Shown piece after piece: positions 1-7,713 of a stretch of DNA of 64,000 nt (positions within the stretch are counted from its first letter, which is position 1; each line of letters begins with the position of its first letter). The notes below the pieces were generated by a model that did no database searches, was not told where the DNA came from, and saw only the letters and a list, made by a program, of their open reading frames with translations. The DNA is from Lyngbya confervoides BDU141951 (lineage in GTDB: Bacteria > Cyanobacteriota > Cyanobacteriia > Thermosynechococcales > Thermosynechococcaceae). The DNA is taken from positions 1 to 64,000 of the forward strand of contig NZ_JTHE03000004.1 in NCBI RefSeq assembly GCF_000817775.3, in the 5' to 3' direction. The position numbers and the translations under genes were made by a program.

Positions 1-28
1 ATATCTCCTTGACAAGTTATACAATTAA

Positions 29-310
29 CCGCTGATACAGACTATTCAGGTCAGAAAGCCAATTTTTCGAGGTGCCCTGGAGTATTTACCAATTACAACA
101 ACAGCTATGCGCCAAGCCGCAAAATTCTGGGCGCAAGCACGCCAACAAGGACAACCAACAGCAGGTGACAAAACGATTGACGGTGATATGATTTTGGTTG
201 CTCAAGCAGTGACTCTAGCAGTTCCAAATCTAGTGATTGCAACGACCAACGTAGGGCACTTGGCAAAGTTTGTAGCAGCCGAGTTGTGGCAAAATATCAC
301 TCCAAGGTGA
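29..310 (+). pseudogene. PIN-domain (VapC-like) toxin, 3' remnant
   Basis: This open frame encodes only the C-terminal half of a PIN-domain ribonuclease of the VapC toxin type. A stop codon at 26-28 closes the frame upstream. Visible motifs are YLPITT, the block DGDMILVAQA that carries a conserved acidic residue of the PIN fold, and the terminal TTNVGHLAKF, all usual in cyanobacterial VapC proteins. The first catalytic Asp and the N-terminal strand are missing, so the product should be inactive. An internal ATG at 107 could still start a 67-residue peptide. No antitoxin gene is visible, but the window begins here, so an intact 5' half joined by a frameshift just outside the window cannot be excluded. 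The stop codon lies seven bases before an attC-like site, so this could be a decayed integron cassette. Confidence 0.6.
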
Positions 311-316
311 TCGCCA

Positions 317-401
317 TCTAACACTTCATTGCTGCGGACGGTACAGAGGTTAACGGTGAGAGTTCAAGCTTGTCTGTCGCCGCACAACTTCACCGTTAGG
401 C
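317..401 (+). repeat. Integron attC-like recombination site
   Basis: The site opens with TCTAAC (317-322) and closes with GTTAGGC (395-401), matching the RYYYAAC and GTTRRRY ends of attC sites. The left arm, including TGCTGCGGAC, is imperfectly complementary to the right arm, including GTCGCCGCACAAC, so the stretch can fold as an extended hairpin with unpaired bases. Its length of about 85 bp is normal for attC. It lies directly between two small genes, as expected in a cassette array. No integrase gene is present in the window. The call rests on eye alignment only. Confidence 0.55.
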
Positions 402-445
402 GGCATAGCTTGCCCCGTTCAAACTTCCATCACGATGAGATAGGT

Positions 446-772
446 ATGACGTTCGTTCTTTCTCTCGATGACCGGGGTCTTGAAGTATTCGAATCGGACT
501 CAGCCGCTATTGCTGCCTGCGAAGGTATCGACGTCGAAGACGGGAACTTTCTCTTCTGGGATTCTGCTGGGCAGCCGCTTGCGGCAGAATTCATCCGCCC
601 GAACACGCGGGGATCGTTTACTGTCGGCTCAAGCCAATATCGACTGGTTCCTACGGCAGAAGCGCCTGTGCTCCTAGACTGCCTTGACCAAGCCGCGTAC
701 TTCGAGGGCGGCTTGGGATTAAGTTCACTGCAAGACGTTGAGCATTACCTGCGCAACCAAGTGCCACAGTAG
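446..772 (+). CDS. Small conserved hypothetical protein in a cassette-like setting
   Basis: This is a 108-residue, acidic, probably cytoplasmic protein beginning MTFVLSLDDRGLEVF. I do not recognise a characterised family; the style resembles small uncharacterised proteins of proteobacteria rather than typical cyanobacterial genes. The frame is open upstream to 329, but that part reads through the attC-like site, so ATG 446, 44 bases after the site, is the better start. There are no membrane segments and no cysteine pairs. The position right behind an attC-like site, and ahead of a partial one, suggests a captured gene cassette. No function can be assigned from sequence. Confidence 0.6.
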   Translation: MTFVLSLDDRGLEVFESDSAAIAACEGIDVEDGNFLFWDSAGQPLAAEFIRPNTRGSFTVGSSQYRLVPTAEAPVLLDCLDQAAYFEGGLGLSSLQDVEHYLRNQVPQ

Positions 773-825
773 AGGACCTCTACGTGCACGTTCGAAAACA
801 GAGTTCGTCAGGGCTTCACCAGAGA

Positions 826-849
826 TGCCGCTGATCGCCGGCGTTAGTT
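826..849 (+). repeat. Possible 3' half of a second attC-like site
   Basis: Downstream of the small cassette-like gene the sequence GCCGCTGATCGCCGGCGTTAG resembles the right half (L'-R') of an attC site, but the final bases depart from the GTTRRRY consensus. I could not find a matching left half between 773 and 825. It may be a degraded cassette end or chance similarity. Confidence 0.25.
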
Positions 850-1162
850 ATTCTCCACCGTCGCAGATGCTCCACTCCCCCAAAAACCAATTCAGCTCGG
901 CCCGCTCCATTTTCTCGATCCACTCGTCATCCATTTCCAGAAATGCCCGAGGGATGGTCTTCGACCGGCCTTCAGCCATCGCCCCTTGAGCCTTCTGCGC
1001 CTCAACTTTTCCCTCCAGGTCTTTAAACTTGAGCAGCAAATCCCGTTTATCCTGCAGGTGCGTCTGAGCCCTGATTGACTGACAAAAGGTGTAGCGTCTA
1101 AGGCTGGAATGTTTGTTAGCCCAGGACTGTAGCGATTGGAGAAAGATGCGGGAGTCAGCATT
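848..1162 (-). pseudogene. C-terminal fragment of an unrecognised protein
   Basis: A minus-strand frame of about 105 codons is open from an in-frame TAG at 1163-1165 to the stop at 848, without a convincing start; the first usable TTG is at 1039. The translation has normal amino-acid composition, is rich in Lys, Glu and Trp, and ends LGEWSICDGGE. It looks like the tail of a longer soluble, partly helical protein. Its 5' end stops exactly where an IS4-type transposase remnant begins on the other strand, so insertion of that element probably cut the gene. I do not recognise the family. Confidence 0.35.
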
Positions 1163-1187
1163 CTAGAATTAGATACCACTCAAAAAA

Positions 1188-1643
1188 CTGGAGTGCTGTG
1201 AAAAAAACTCCCGATTCTACAATGCCTTGAAAGCCTGGATGGGTCAGGGCGAAAACTGGACCCACCTGACCCATCTGACCACTTGCCTTTGGATGGTTGC
1301 TGCCCTGATTCAGACTGGTGAAGTGAGCCTGACGAAGTGGGCCAAGTATATGCCCAGCCGAGGCCAGTATGCTCAAAGTCGACAACGCCGCATCCGTCGT
1401 TGGCTGGGGAATCCCCGCGTTAACGTCCATCGACTCTACAAGCCCATCATCCAAGCCGCCTTAGCGAACTGGGAAGACGAGTGTTTGTATGTAAGCTTGG
1501 ACACCATGCAAGTTTGGGATGAGTTCTGCCTGATTCGTCTGGCCATCGTCCATCGCGGTCGGGCGCTACCGCTGGCTTGGCGGGTACTTCAGCATTCGAG
1601 TGTGACGGTTGCCTTTAGCGAGTATCACCAGATGCTCCGTCAG
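1188..1643 (+). pseudogene. IS4-type transposase, truncated N-terminal part
   Basis: About 150 codons of a DDE transposase of the IS4 type common in cyanobacteria. Diagnostic stretches are KWAKYMPSRGQYAQSRQRRI, RWLGNPRVNVHRLYKPII and the first catalytic Asp in YVSLDTMQVWDEF. The homology stops after AFSEYHQMLRQ near 1643, where the sequence changes to unrelated DNA and the frame ends at 1724. The second Asp and the Glu of the triad are missing, so it is inactive. No intact start is visible; the frame can be read from about 1188. It abuts the truncated minus-strand gene and lies just before a second IS4 remnant. Confidence 0.75.
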
Positions 1644-1796
1644 ATAACCGAGCCTCTTTTTTCCGCTTCTTCGGGGCGATTTCCGCAGGAAGGTCTTCGA
1701 CCAGCGCTTGAGGAGCCGGGGTAATTCCTGCTGAGCTGACCACCGATCCCGCGATCGCCCTGGGTGTTTCCGCCATCGTGGGAGCCTCGCGGTGCT

Positions 1797-1884
1797 CCAC
1801 ACAGGAAGCGTGAACCTTCCCAAATGGGTCAACTATATTCCCTGCTGCGGGAAATTTGCCCAAAGCATCCAACGACGTATTCAA
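1797..1884 (+). pseudogene. Second IS4-type transposase remnant, left part
   Basis: This short stretch translates as TGSVNLPKWVNYIPCCGKFA followed by QSIQRRIQ. It aligns with the N-terminal region of the IS4 remnant at 1188-1643 (TKWAKYMPSRGQYAQSRQRR) but is clearly a different copy. The similarity breaks off at CGTATTCAA (1876-1884), and the next homologous codons (WLCNPRINIHWLY) reappear only at 3268. The intervening 1.4 kb is the IsrB element. Confidence 0.7.
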
Positions 1885-1950
1885 CAAAAGCGGCAGGATT
1901 CCCCGTTTCTAATCTGTGATTGAAGCGTGGTAGGAATGCCGCATAGGGGC

Positions 1951-3060
1951 TTACGCTACACACAAACCATTTGACCTCTTGATTAACGACACTTTTGAAA
2001 CCCTGAACTGTCCGACTCGCCGCCAGTTGTGGTTGTAGATGGAAAGCACTCGGTTCTTCTCGCTGTAGCCACCAATCCAGCCTCGGTAGAGCTGACCGGA
2101 CTTCTCGGACTGAACATAATCGCCAGAGCGAAATCCCCAGGGTGTGACTGTGCCGCCTTTTCGCTTTCTGCTTCCACCCTTACAGGGGTTCTCAAAATGG
2201 AGCTGTCGTCGATAAAGCTGGGGACGACTCACTACTCGGAACGGGGCAGAAGTCAGGCGGATCTCGCCAACCCAGTCACGGCCTGTGCCTGTCGGCACGT
2301 ACCGCACGAAATATGCCGCTGCTAAAGCCAGTCCATCATTGGCATGGCTCTCCGGCGTCTGAGCTTTCTTGTCAGGAGACTTTGCCAGTCCCAGATACTC
2401 TCTAGTGGATTTGGTTTGCCATCCCTGCATTTCGTAGACGGTCGTGAACGAACGTAGCCAAGTTAGCATCTGCCGCTGCCCCACCATGACCGGAGAGAAC
2501 CCCTTCCCGGAGCGGGCACCCTTACGCCCACTGGTCAGGTCTACATCTGCTCTGACGAGTTCCCAAACCACACAGGTGACCGGAAACAAGCGGAAGATTT
2601 CGACAATCAGCCGCTTTTCGAGTTCTTTATTGGCTCGAATGCTAGGAGGCAATTTTTTGCCTCTGCGGTTGCTGAACCGCTTTTGCCGATGGGCTCGCTC
2701 CGAGAAGGGTAGGTTTCGGTTGATACGCCGTCCGCGTCGTGCCCGACGTAGTATCTTCTGGGTTTCTTTGCGTGCCTTGACTCGTTCAAAGGGCAGGGCG
2801 ATGTGTCGCTTCAGCAAGGTGGCCTTGCTGCTGACCAGCCCGATGCCGGTGAATCGCTTGCCGGGATCTACACCCAGTGAGATTCGCTGGGTCTTGCGAC
2901 CAGAGGGCTCTCCCATCAGTTGAACAGCATAGACGTTCAGATCCGTGCTCATCCAGGTGGCCTTGCCATGCTGCACCCACTGAGATGCACGACGATACTT
3001 CGTCGGCATGAGTGGTCTGCCGTCTGGCGCTAATACTGGAACTCGGGTATTAGGGTTCAT
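1951..3060 (-). CDS. isrB: IsrB: RuvC-only RNA-guided nickase, IscB/Cas9 ancestor family
   Basis: This 369-residue protein has the layout of IsrB. A PLMP motif is at residues 16-19. RuvC-I follows with D65 in SLGVDPGKRFTGIG. An Arg-rich bridge helix (about 98-125) comes next, then RuvC-II with E167 in VVWELVRAD and RuvC-III with HAND, catalytic D242. Only about 75 residues separate E167 and D242, with no HNH motif, which separates it from IscB and Cas9. The C-terminal 110 residues (GGTVTPWGFRSGDYV, YNHNWRRVGQF) match the tail typical of cyanobacterial members. Family knowledge: IsrB nicks the non-target DNA strand guided by an omega RNA encoded just upstream. All catalytic residues look intact and the frame is undamaged, so the protein may be functional even though its host IS4 copy is dead. 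Confidence 0.85.
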   Translation of the reverse strand: MNPNTRVPVLAPDGRPLMPTKYRRASQWVQHGKATWMSTDLNVYAVQLMGEPSGRKTQRISLGVDPGKRFTGIGLVSSKATLLKRHIALPFERVKARKETQKILRRARRGRRINRNLPFSERAHRQKRFSNRRGKKLPPSIRANKELEKRLIVEIFRLFPVTCVVWELVRADVDLTSGRKGARSGKGFSPVMVGQRQMLTWLRSFTTVYEMQGWQTKSTREYLGLAKSPDKKAQTPESHANDGLALAAAYFVRYVPTGTGRDWVGEIRLTSAPFRVVSRPQLYRRQLHFENPCKGGSRKRKGGTVTPWGFRSGDYVQSEKSGQLYRGWIGGYSEKNRVLSIYNHNWRRVGQFRVSKVSLIKRSNGLCVA

Positions 3061-3266
3061 CGGAGATAATCCGTAAACAACGTGTCCCTTCGCTCACCGA
3101 TAGGCAGGAGTCCTAACCAAATAGGTCTGTAGAGAATCCGAGCTAGGGAGACACCCGGAAGTACATGCCGCCTATCGGCTCGTGAGCTAGTGCAACCCTT
3201 CGTTAGGGATTTGGTTCCCCAAGCCCCGATTGATTGCTTCGCAATTCAATCGCGGGTGGTTGACGG
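3061..3266 (-). ncRNA. Probable omega RNA / HEARO RNA of the IsrB element
   Basis: About 205 bases between the element's left end and the isrB start, read on the minus strand. There is a perfect 9-bp long-range pairing, CCGATAGGC (3097-3105) with GCCTATCGG (3170-3178). A hairpin near the outer end (about 3228-3251) pairs GATTG and ATTGC with GCAAT and CAATC around one bulge. Further short stems such as CCCTAACGAAGGG lie between. Position and folding match the HEARO/omega RNA of IscB/IsrB systems, in which the guide is the sequence just outside the element. Here the guide would come from the IS4 remnant beyond 3266. The ends are not defined. Confidence 0.65.
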
Positions 3267-3335
3267 GTGGCTGTGTAATCCACGCATCAATATCCATTGG
3301 CTCTACCGCAAGCAAGTCCCAGAACGGGCGATCGC
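3265..3335 (+). pseudogene. Second IS4-type transposase remnant, right part
   Basis: The translation GWLCNPRINIHWLYRKQ continues the IS4 homology interrupted at 1884 (compare RWLGNPRVNVHRLYKP at 1188-1643). After about 3335 the similarity fades into the region just upstream of the radical SAM gene. It has no independent coding role. Confidence 0.7.
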
Positions 3336-3410
3336 CGGGCATCGTTACCGATCGATATCCTCGAAGCTCGATATAGTAGATCTGCATGTTCATACGCTGA
3401 GAGAATTGCC

Positions 3411-6050
3411 GTGGCCGTTGCCGTTGACTCCCTCATTACTCCCGAGATTAACAAACCCGCCCGTTACCTGGGCAACGAACTGGGGGCAGTCCATAAGCCC
3501 TGGGAGTCCGCCACGATCCGCTGGTCCCTGACCTACCCCGAGATTTACGAAGTCGGGGCTTCCAACCTGGGCCATATCATTCTGTACAACATCCTCAATG
3601 CCCAGCCGCGTCAGCTGTGCGATCGCGCCTACCTTCCGGCCCCAGATCTAGCCGCCAAGCTCCGGGAAACCGAAACCCCCCTGTTTGCGGTGGAATCGCG
3701 GCGATCGCTCCTGGAGTTCGACATTCTGGGCTTTAGCCTCAGCTACGAGCTAGGGGCGACCAATATTCTAGAAATGCTGGATCTGGCAGGAATTCCCCTC
3801 ACTTGGCAGGAGCGAAATTCTGCAGAACAAAACTATCCCCTTATTTTTGCGGGCGGCCAAACCGCCACCTCCAACCCCGAACCCTATGCTGACTTTTTTG
3901 ACTTCTTTGCCCTCGGGGATGGCGAAGAGCTGCTGCCTGAAATTGGGCTGGTGCTGGAAGAAGGCAAAAACAATGGCCTCAGCCGCGAGGCGCTACTGCT
4001 GGATTTAGCCCAGATACCCGGCGTTTACGTGCCGCAGTTTTATACGATGGCCGCAGCGGGATCGGTGCATCCCAACCGCCCCGACGTGCCAGCGCGGATT
4101 CTGCGCCGGGTAGCCGATCCAATGCCAGAATATTCCATTGGCCTGGTGCCCTACGTGCAAACAGTTCACGATCGCCTCACCCTGGAAGTGCGACGGGGCT
4201 GCACAAGGGGCTGTCGCTTCTGTCAGCCAGGGATGCTGACCCGACCGGCGCGGGATGTAGACCCGGAGCAGGTGGTCTCTACCATTGAAAAGGGGATGCG
4301 GGAAACAGGCTACAATGAATTTTCGCTGCTTTCCCTCAGTTGCTCCGACTACCTGGCGTTGCCCGCCGTAGGCATGGAAATCAAAAACCGCCTTAAGGAT
4401 GAAAATATCACCCTCTCCCTGCCCAGCCAGCGGGTGGATCGCTTTGACGAGAACATTGCCAATATTGTGGGCGGCACCCGCAAATCTGGCTTAACCTTTG
4501 CCCCGGAAGCGGGAACCCAGCGAATGCGGGACATTATCAATAAGGGACTGACCAACGCCGAATTGCTGAAAGGGGTGAAGACCGCCTTTGAGCAGGGTTG
4601 GAACAAGGTGAAGCTGTATTTCATGATTGGTCTGCCGGGAGAAACCGACGCTGACGTGCTGGGGATCGCCGAAACCATCTGCTGGCTTCGCCAGGAGTGT
4701 CGTCTCCAAGGACGGCGGCGCTTAGACTTCAATCTAACCATTTCGAACTTTACCCCCAAGCCCCATACGCCCTTTCAGTGGCATTCGGTTTCCACCGCTG
4801 AATTTAAGCGCAAACAGGATCTGCTGCGGGCTGAGTTCCGTCAGATGCGCGGGGTGAAGGTGAACTTTACCGATGTCCGCATCTCGGCCATGGAGGATTT
4901 TGTTGGCCGAGGCGATCGCCGCTTAGCCCCAGTGGTCAAACGGGCCTGGGAATTGGGAGCCGGAATGGACTCCTGGTGGGAGAGCCTGGACCAAGCCTTT
5001 ACTGCTTGGACCGATGCCATCGCCGAGGCGGGCCTCACCTGGAAATATCGGCAGGTTGAAGCCGGGGAGTGGAACCTCTTCCAAGACGAGATCCAGCCTT
5101 CTCTGGCCGCCAGCGCCCTGGATGCGCCGCTGCCCTGGGACCATCTAGACACCGGAATTACCAAGGATTGGCTCAAGCAGGATCTAAACCGAGCCTTGGA
5201 GGCCGCAACCGTACCGGATTGCTCCTTTGAGGGCTGCTCCCACTGCGGCGTTTGTGGGATTGACTTTGGCCACAATGTGGTGGTCCCACCGCCCGAAATC
5301 CCGGACTTCCGCGGCCACTTTGTGCCCAACAGCGATCGGGTTCAACGCTATCGGGTCTGGTTTGGTAAGCAGGGGAGCCTGGCGCTCCTGAGTCATCTAG
5401 ACCTGCTGCGGCTGTGGGATCGGGTGGTGCGTCGCGCCAATCTGCCCATCTCCTTCAGCGGGGGATTTCATCCTGGCCCGCGGATCTCCCCCGCCAGTGC
5501 CTTAGCGCTCGGCGCCACTAGCTCTGGAGAAATTCTCGATCTTGAGCTGACCCAACCCATTCCCCCAGAAACCTTTCAATCCACCTTGGCGCAGTATTTA
5601 CCCCAGGAGATTCCCCTTTATCGCCTAGAGGAAGTCCCCCTGAAGGCCCCTTCGGCCACCCAATCCCTTCGGGCTGCGGAATATCAGGTCAGCTGTAGCG
5701 TCGCAGATCCCGATGCAGCCCCCTGCTCGCAAGGGCAGTGGCAGTCCTGGGTGGATGCGGTGTTAGCTGCAGAGGCGATCGCCTTTGAAAAAACAACCAA
5801 ATCCGGAAAAATTCGCCAAATTAATCTTCGAGAGCAGTTGATTGAGCTTAAGCTTCATTTCGGGGCGGACGGCATTGTTTTGCACTATATTGGCACCTGG
5901 AATAACGATGGCACTCAGCTCCGTCCCGAGCAAGTTGTCTGGATGATCGAGCAGCAAGGCTGCCCGGAATTGCAGGTTCATCACATTCACCGGCAGCGGC
6001 TCATCCTGGAGGAGTCGCTGCAAGAGTCCCTAGAGGAGTCTTTAGTCTAG
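3411..6050 (+). CDS. B12-binding radical SAM protein with DUF2344 C-terminal domain
   Basis: An 879-residue protein of the TIGR03960/TIGR03936 type. The first part (about 1-240) is a B12-binding-like domain with GHIILYNILN and AGGQTATSNPEPYADFF. The radical SAM core carries CTRGCRFC (cysteines 264, 268, 271) for the 4Fe-4S cluster that cleaves SAM. Near the middle is a Cys-rich CSFEGCSHCGVCG segment. The last 270 residues form the DUF2344 domain (FSGGFHPGPRISPA). GTG 3411 is chosen because homologues begin near AVDSLITPEINKPARYLGNE; the frame is open to 3297, but that part is IS4 remnant sequence. The substrate is unknown; C-terminal relatives occur in tRNA/rRNA-modification settings. The last residues repeat EESLQ/EESLE. 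The upstream region was rebuilt by transposon remnants, so the native promoter may be lost or replaced. Confidence 0.88.
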   Translation: MAVAVDSLITPEINKPARYLGNELGAVHKPWESATIRWSLTYPEIYEVGASNLGHIILYNILNAQPRQLCDRAYLPAPDLAAKLRETETPLFAVESRRSLLEFDILGFSLSYELGATNILEMLDLAGIPLTWQERNSAEQNYPLIFAGGQTATSNPEPYADFFDFFALGDGEELLPEIGLVLEEGKNNGLSREALLLDLAQIPGVYVPQFYTMAAAGSVHPNRPDVPARILRRVADPMPEYSIGLVPYVQTVHDRLTLEVRRGCTRGCRFCQPGMLTRPARDVDPEQVVSTIEKGMRETGYNEFSLLSLSCSDYLALPAVGMEIKNRLKDENITLSLPSQRVDRFDENIANIVGGTRKSGLTFAPEAGTQRMRDIINKGLTNAELLKGVKTAFEQGWNKVKLYFMIGLPGETDADVLGIAETICWLRQECRLQGRRRLDFNLTISNFTPKPHTPFQWHSVSTAEFKRKQDLLRAEFRQMRGVKVNFTDVRISAMEDFVGRGDRRLAPVVKRAWELGAGMDSWWESLDQAFTAWTDAIAEAGLTWKYRQVEAGEWNLFQDEIQPSLAASALDAPLPWDHLDTGITKDWLKQDLNRALEAATVPDCSFEGCSHCGVCGIDFGHNVVVPPPEIPDFRGHFVPNSDRVQRYRVWFGKQGSLALLSHLDLLRLWDRVVRRANLPISFSGGFHPGPRISPASALALGATSSGEILDLELTQPIPPETFQSTLAQYLPQEIPLYRLEEVPLKAPSATQSLRAAEYQVSCSVADPDAAPCSQGQWQSWVDAVLAAEAIAFEKTTKSGKIRQINLREQLIELKLHFGADGIVLHYIGTWNNDGTQLRPEQVVWMIEQQGCPELQVHHIHRQRLILEESLQESLEESLV

Positions 6051-6159
6051 AATCTCGTCCATTCAAAATGCGGGGCCATGGCTGAACAAGCCTGCGCCCC
6101 CATCCAAGTCCCTACGATCAGAAGCAAATTATTTGGCAAGATGGATAGGCAGTCGCCCG

Positions 6160-6576
6160 ATGCAGTCTATGAGTCTTAACCTATCTTCCCTAGATCAATC
6201 GTTTCAACTTCTGCGCCAGGTGCGCGCCCGTCTCCTCAAGCTGCATAAGGCACTCTTAGATTCAGAGACCGCCCGTTATGAAGAAAAATTCGGAGCCATT
6301 GGCAGCAAGGGCAAGCTGCTGGAACTGGTTATGGGCGATCCCTGGTTCCACTGGCTACGCGATATTTCCCAATTCATTGTGCAGATTGATGAAGCCTTCA
6401 GCCCGCGAGTGCCCTTTACCCTGGAGCAGTCCCAGCAACTCCTTCAGGAAACTGAGCGGTTGCTCACAGTTTCCGAAACGGGTACCCAACGCCAACAAAA
6501 ATTCTATGCCGCCATTCAGCGCGACCCGGATGTTGCGACCCTCTACGGGGAATTGCTGCATCTACTCAATCAGTAA
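6160..6576 (+). CDS. Conserved cyanobacterial hypothetical protein
   Basis: A protein of about 138 residues, predicted almost wholly alpha-helical with heptad-like Leu spacing (LDQSFQLLRQVRARLLKLHK, then LLQETERLL). The central GDPWFHWLRDISQFIVQIDE looks like a conserved core. There is no signal peptide or membrane segment. Possible starts are ATG 6160 and ATG 6169; TTG 6133 adds nine residues. It follows the radical SAM gene on the same strand after about 110 bases and could share its transcript. No function is known to me. Confidence 0.65.
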   Translation: MQSMSLNLSSLDQSFQLLRQVRARLLKLHKALLDSETARYEEKFGAIGSKGKLLELVMGDPWFHWLRDISQFIVQIDEAFSPRVPFTLEQSQQLLQETERLLTVSETGTQRQQKFYAAIQRDPDVATLYGELLHLLNQ

Positions 6577-6693
6577 TTTGAATCAGTAATCCTGGGGGGC
6601 GGCGTCAGGGCCAGGGGGTAAATCAGCGCTGGTCCGTGTCGTTCTGATCAGGTCCTGTCCGGGCTTCGATCAAAAGGCCCTTGGGACCGCTCA

Positions 6694-7638
6694 TTACTGA
6701 AATTGCTGCTCTGGCAACATCTGAACTACCTGGGTCGTAAGAAACGGAATCAGATCTTCGTTTTGACTGGCCGTTTTCCCCTCCGTAAACACCACCAGTA
6801 GAAACGGCGCTTTTCCGGGGACCTCGGCATAGGCACAATCGTGGCGCACCTGACTGGTCCAGCCCGCCTTGGACCATACTTGGGACTCTAGTGCCAGCCC
6901 TTCCCCAATAAATCCCATAACCTGATTTTCCGGATCAGCCCTGAGCTGATCGCGATCTAGGGATCGCTTCATTAAGTTCATCATTGCCTGCGATCGCTCA
7001 GCCGTCACAGCCACGCCACCAACAATGCTATGCATGAGACGAGCCGTCGCTTCCGTGGTGAGCTTATTGCGGTTCTCCCGCTGCACTCCCACAAAGTCAT
7101 TTTCGCGGCCATAGGGACCCTCCCCCCAGGTTTTTTGATTCACATTAATCGACTCCATCTCCACCCACCCAAGGGACTGGAAATAGCGGTTGACGATATT
7201 GCGCTGGTGCTTCCAGGTGGCAAAGGGATCTGGCGGCAGGGAAGGACCGCTGGTGGTGCCCGTGAGCACATCCAGCACATAGCCGGTGGCATCATTGCTA
7301 GAGTCCATAATCATATCCCTCAGGGCGCGATCGGTTTCCGCGCAGGCCGGGAGCATCCCCCGCTCTAGCCATTCATGACAGGCCACTAGATAAAAAAGCT
7401 TCACCACGCTGGCAGGATAAAGGGGCTCAACCCCTCGATAGGAGAAGCCCTGGATTGGCAGCCGCCAAAAATCATCCTGGGCCAGGGCTCCCCCAGTATT
7501 GACCGGGTAGGGCGGATCGTAAATCAGCCCGGTCACGGCAAGCTGATTACGGGCTAGCCAGGGGAACTCGGCCCAGACCGATGCGAGGATCACGGGCAAA
7601 TGCTGGCTATAGGCATTATCAGTGGAAAAAAAAGTCAT
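6694..7638 (-). CDS. Serine hydrolase, class A beta-lactamase-like fold
   Basis: A 314-residue protein of the penicillin-binding/beta-lactamase superfamily. The active-site SxxK motif is S77-V-V-K80 in YPASVVKLFYL. The second motif is probably SSN at 113-115 in MDSSNDATGYVLD, and the third is KAG in VWSKAGWTS, a variant of KTG. There is no clear signal peptide, which is unusual for an enzyme acting on peptidoglycan or beta-lactams; many cyanobacterial members are annotated only as serine hydrolases. It is transcribed alone, convergent with the small helical protein upstream. Antibiotic hydrolysis should not be assumed. Confidence 0.8.
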   Translation of the reverse strand: MTFFSTDNAYSQHLPVILASVWAEFPWLARNQLAVTGLIYDPPYPVNTGGALAQDDFWRLPIQGFSYRGVEPLYPASVVKLFYLVACHEWLERGMLPACAETDRALRDMIMDSSNDATGYVLDVLTGTTSGPSLPPDPFATWKHQRNIVNRYFQSLGWVEMESINVNQKTWGEGPYGRENDFVGVQRENRNKLTTEATARLMHSIVGGVAVTAERSQAMMNLMKRSLDRDQLRADPENQVMGFIGEGLALESQVWSKAGWTSQVRHDCAYAEVPGKAPFLLVVFTEGKTASQNEDLIPFLTTQVVQMLPEQQFQ

Positions 7639-7713
7639 AGCGCAGAAAACTCGGTCATCCCTGAGAAGTAAAGCGTCTAGAATTGAGCATTGACATCCTC
7701 TCCCTCTGACCTT

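Larger units (their letters stand above)
1885..3266 (-). mobile_element. IsrB (HEARO/OMEGA-type) element inserted into an IS4 remnant
   Basis: The limits are inferred from where the IS4 transposase homology is interrupted (after 1884) and resumes (about 3266), giving an element of about 1.38 kb with an uncertainty of a few bases. It holds one gene (isrB, minus strand) and a structured region upstream of it. No TnpA (Y1) transposase and no terminal inverted repeats are present, as expected for IsrB elements that depend on a TnpA acting in trans. Confidence 0.7.

Noticed and set aside
1615-1887. Minus-strand protein of about 90 residues between the two IS4 remnants
   Set aside because: It spans junctions of different remnants and has no recognisable motif or ribosome site.
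3190-3410. An N-terminal extension of the radical SAM protein from the open frame upstream of 3411
   Set aside because: That sequence is IS4 transposase remnant and element flank, and the family starts near AVDSLITPEI.
6694-7638. An antibiotic-resistance beta-lactamase
   Set aside because: The fold motifs are there, but there is no signal peptide and the third motif is KAG; only a serine hydrolase call is justified.
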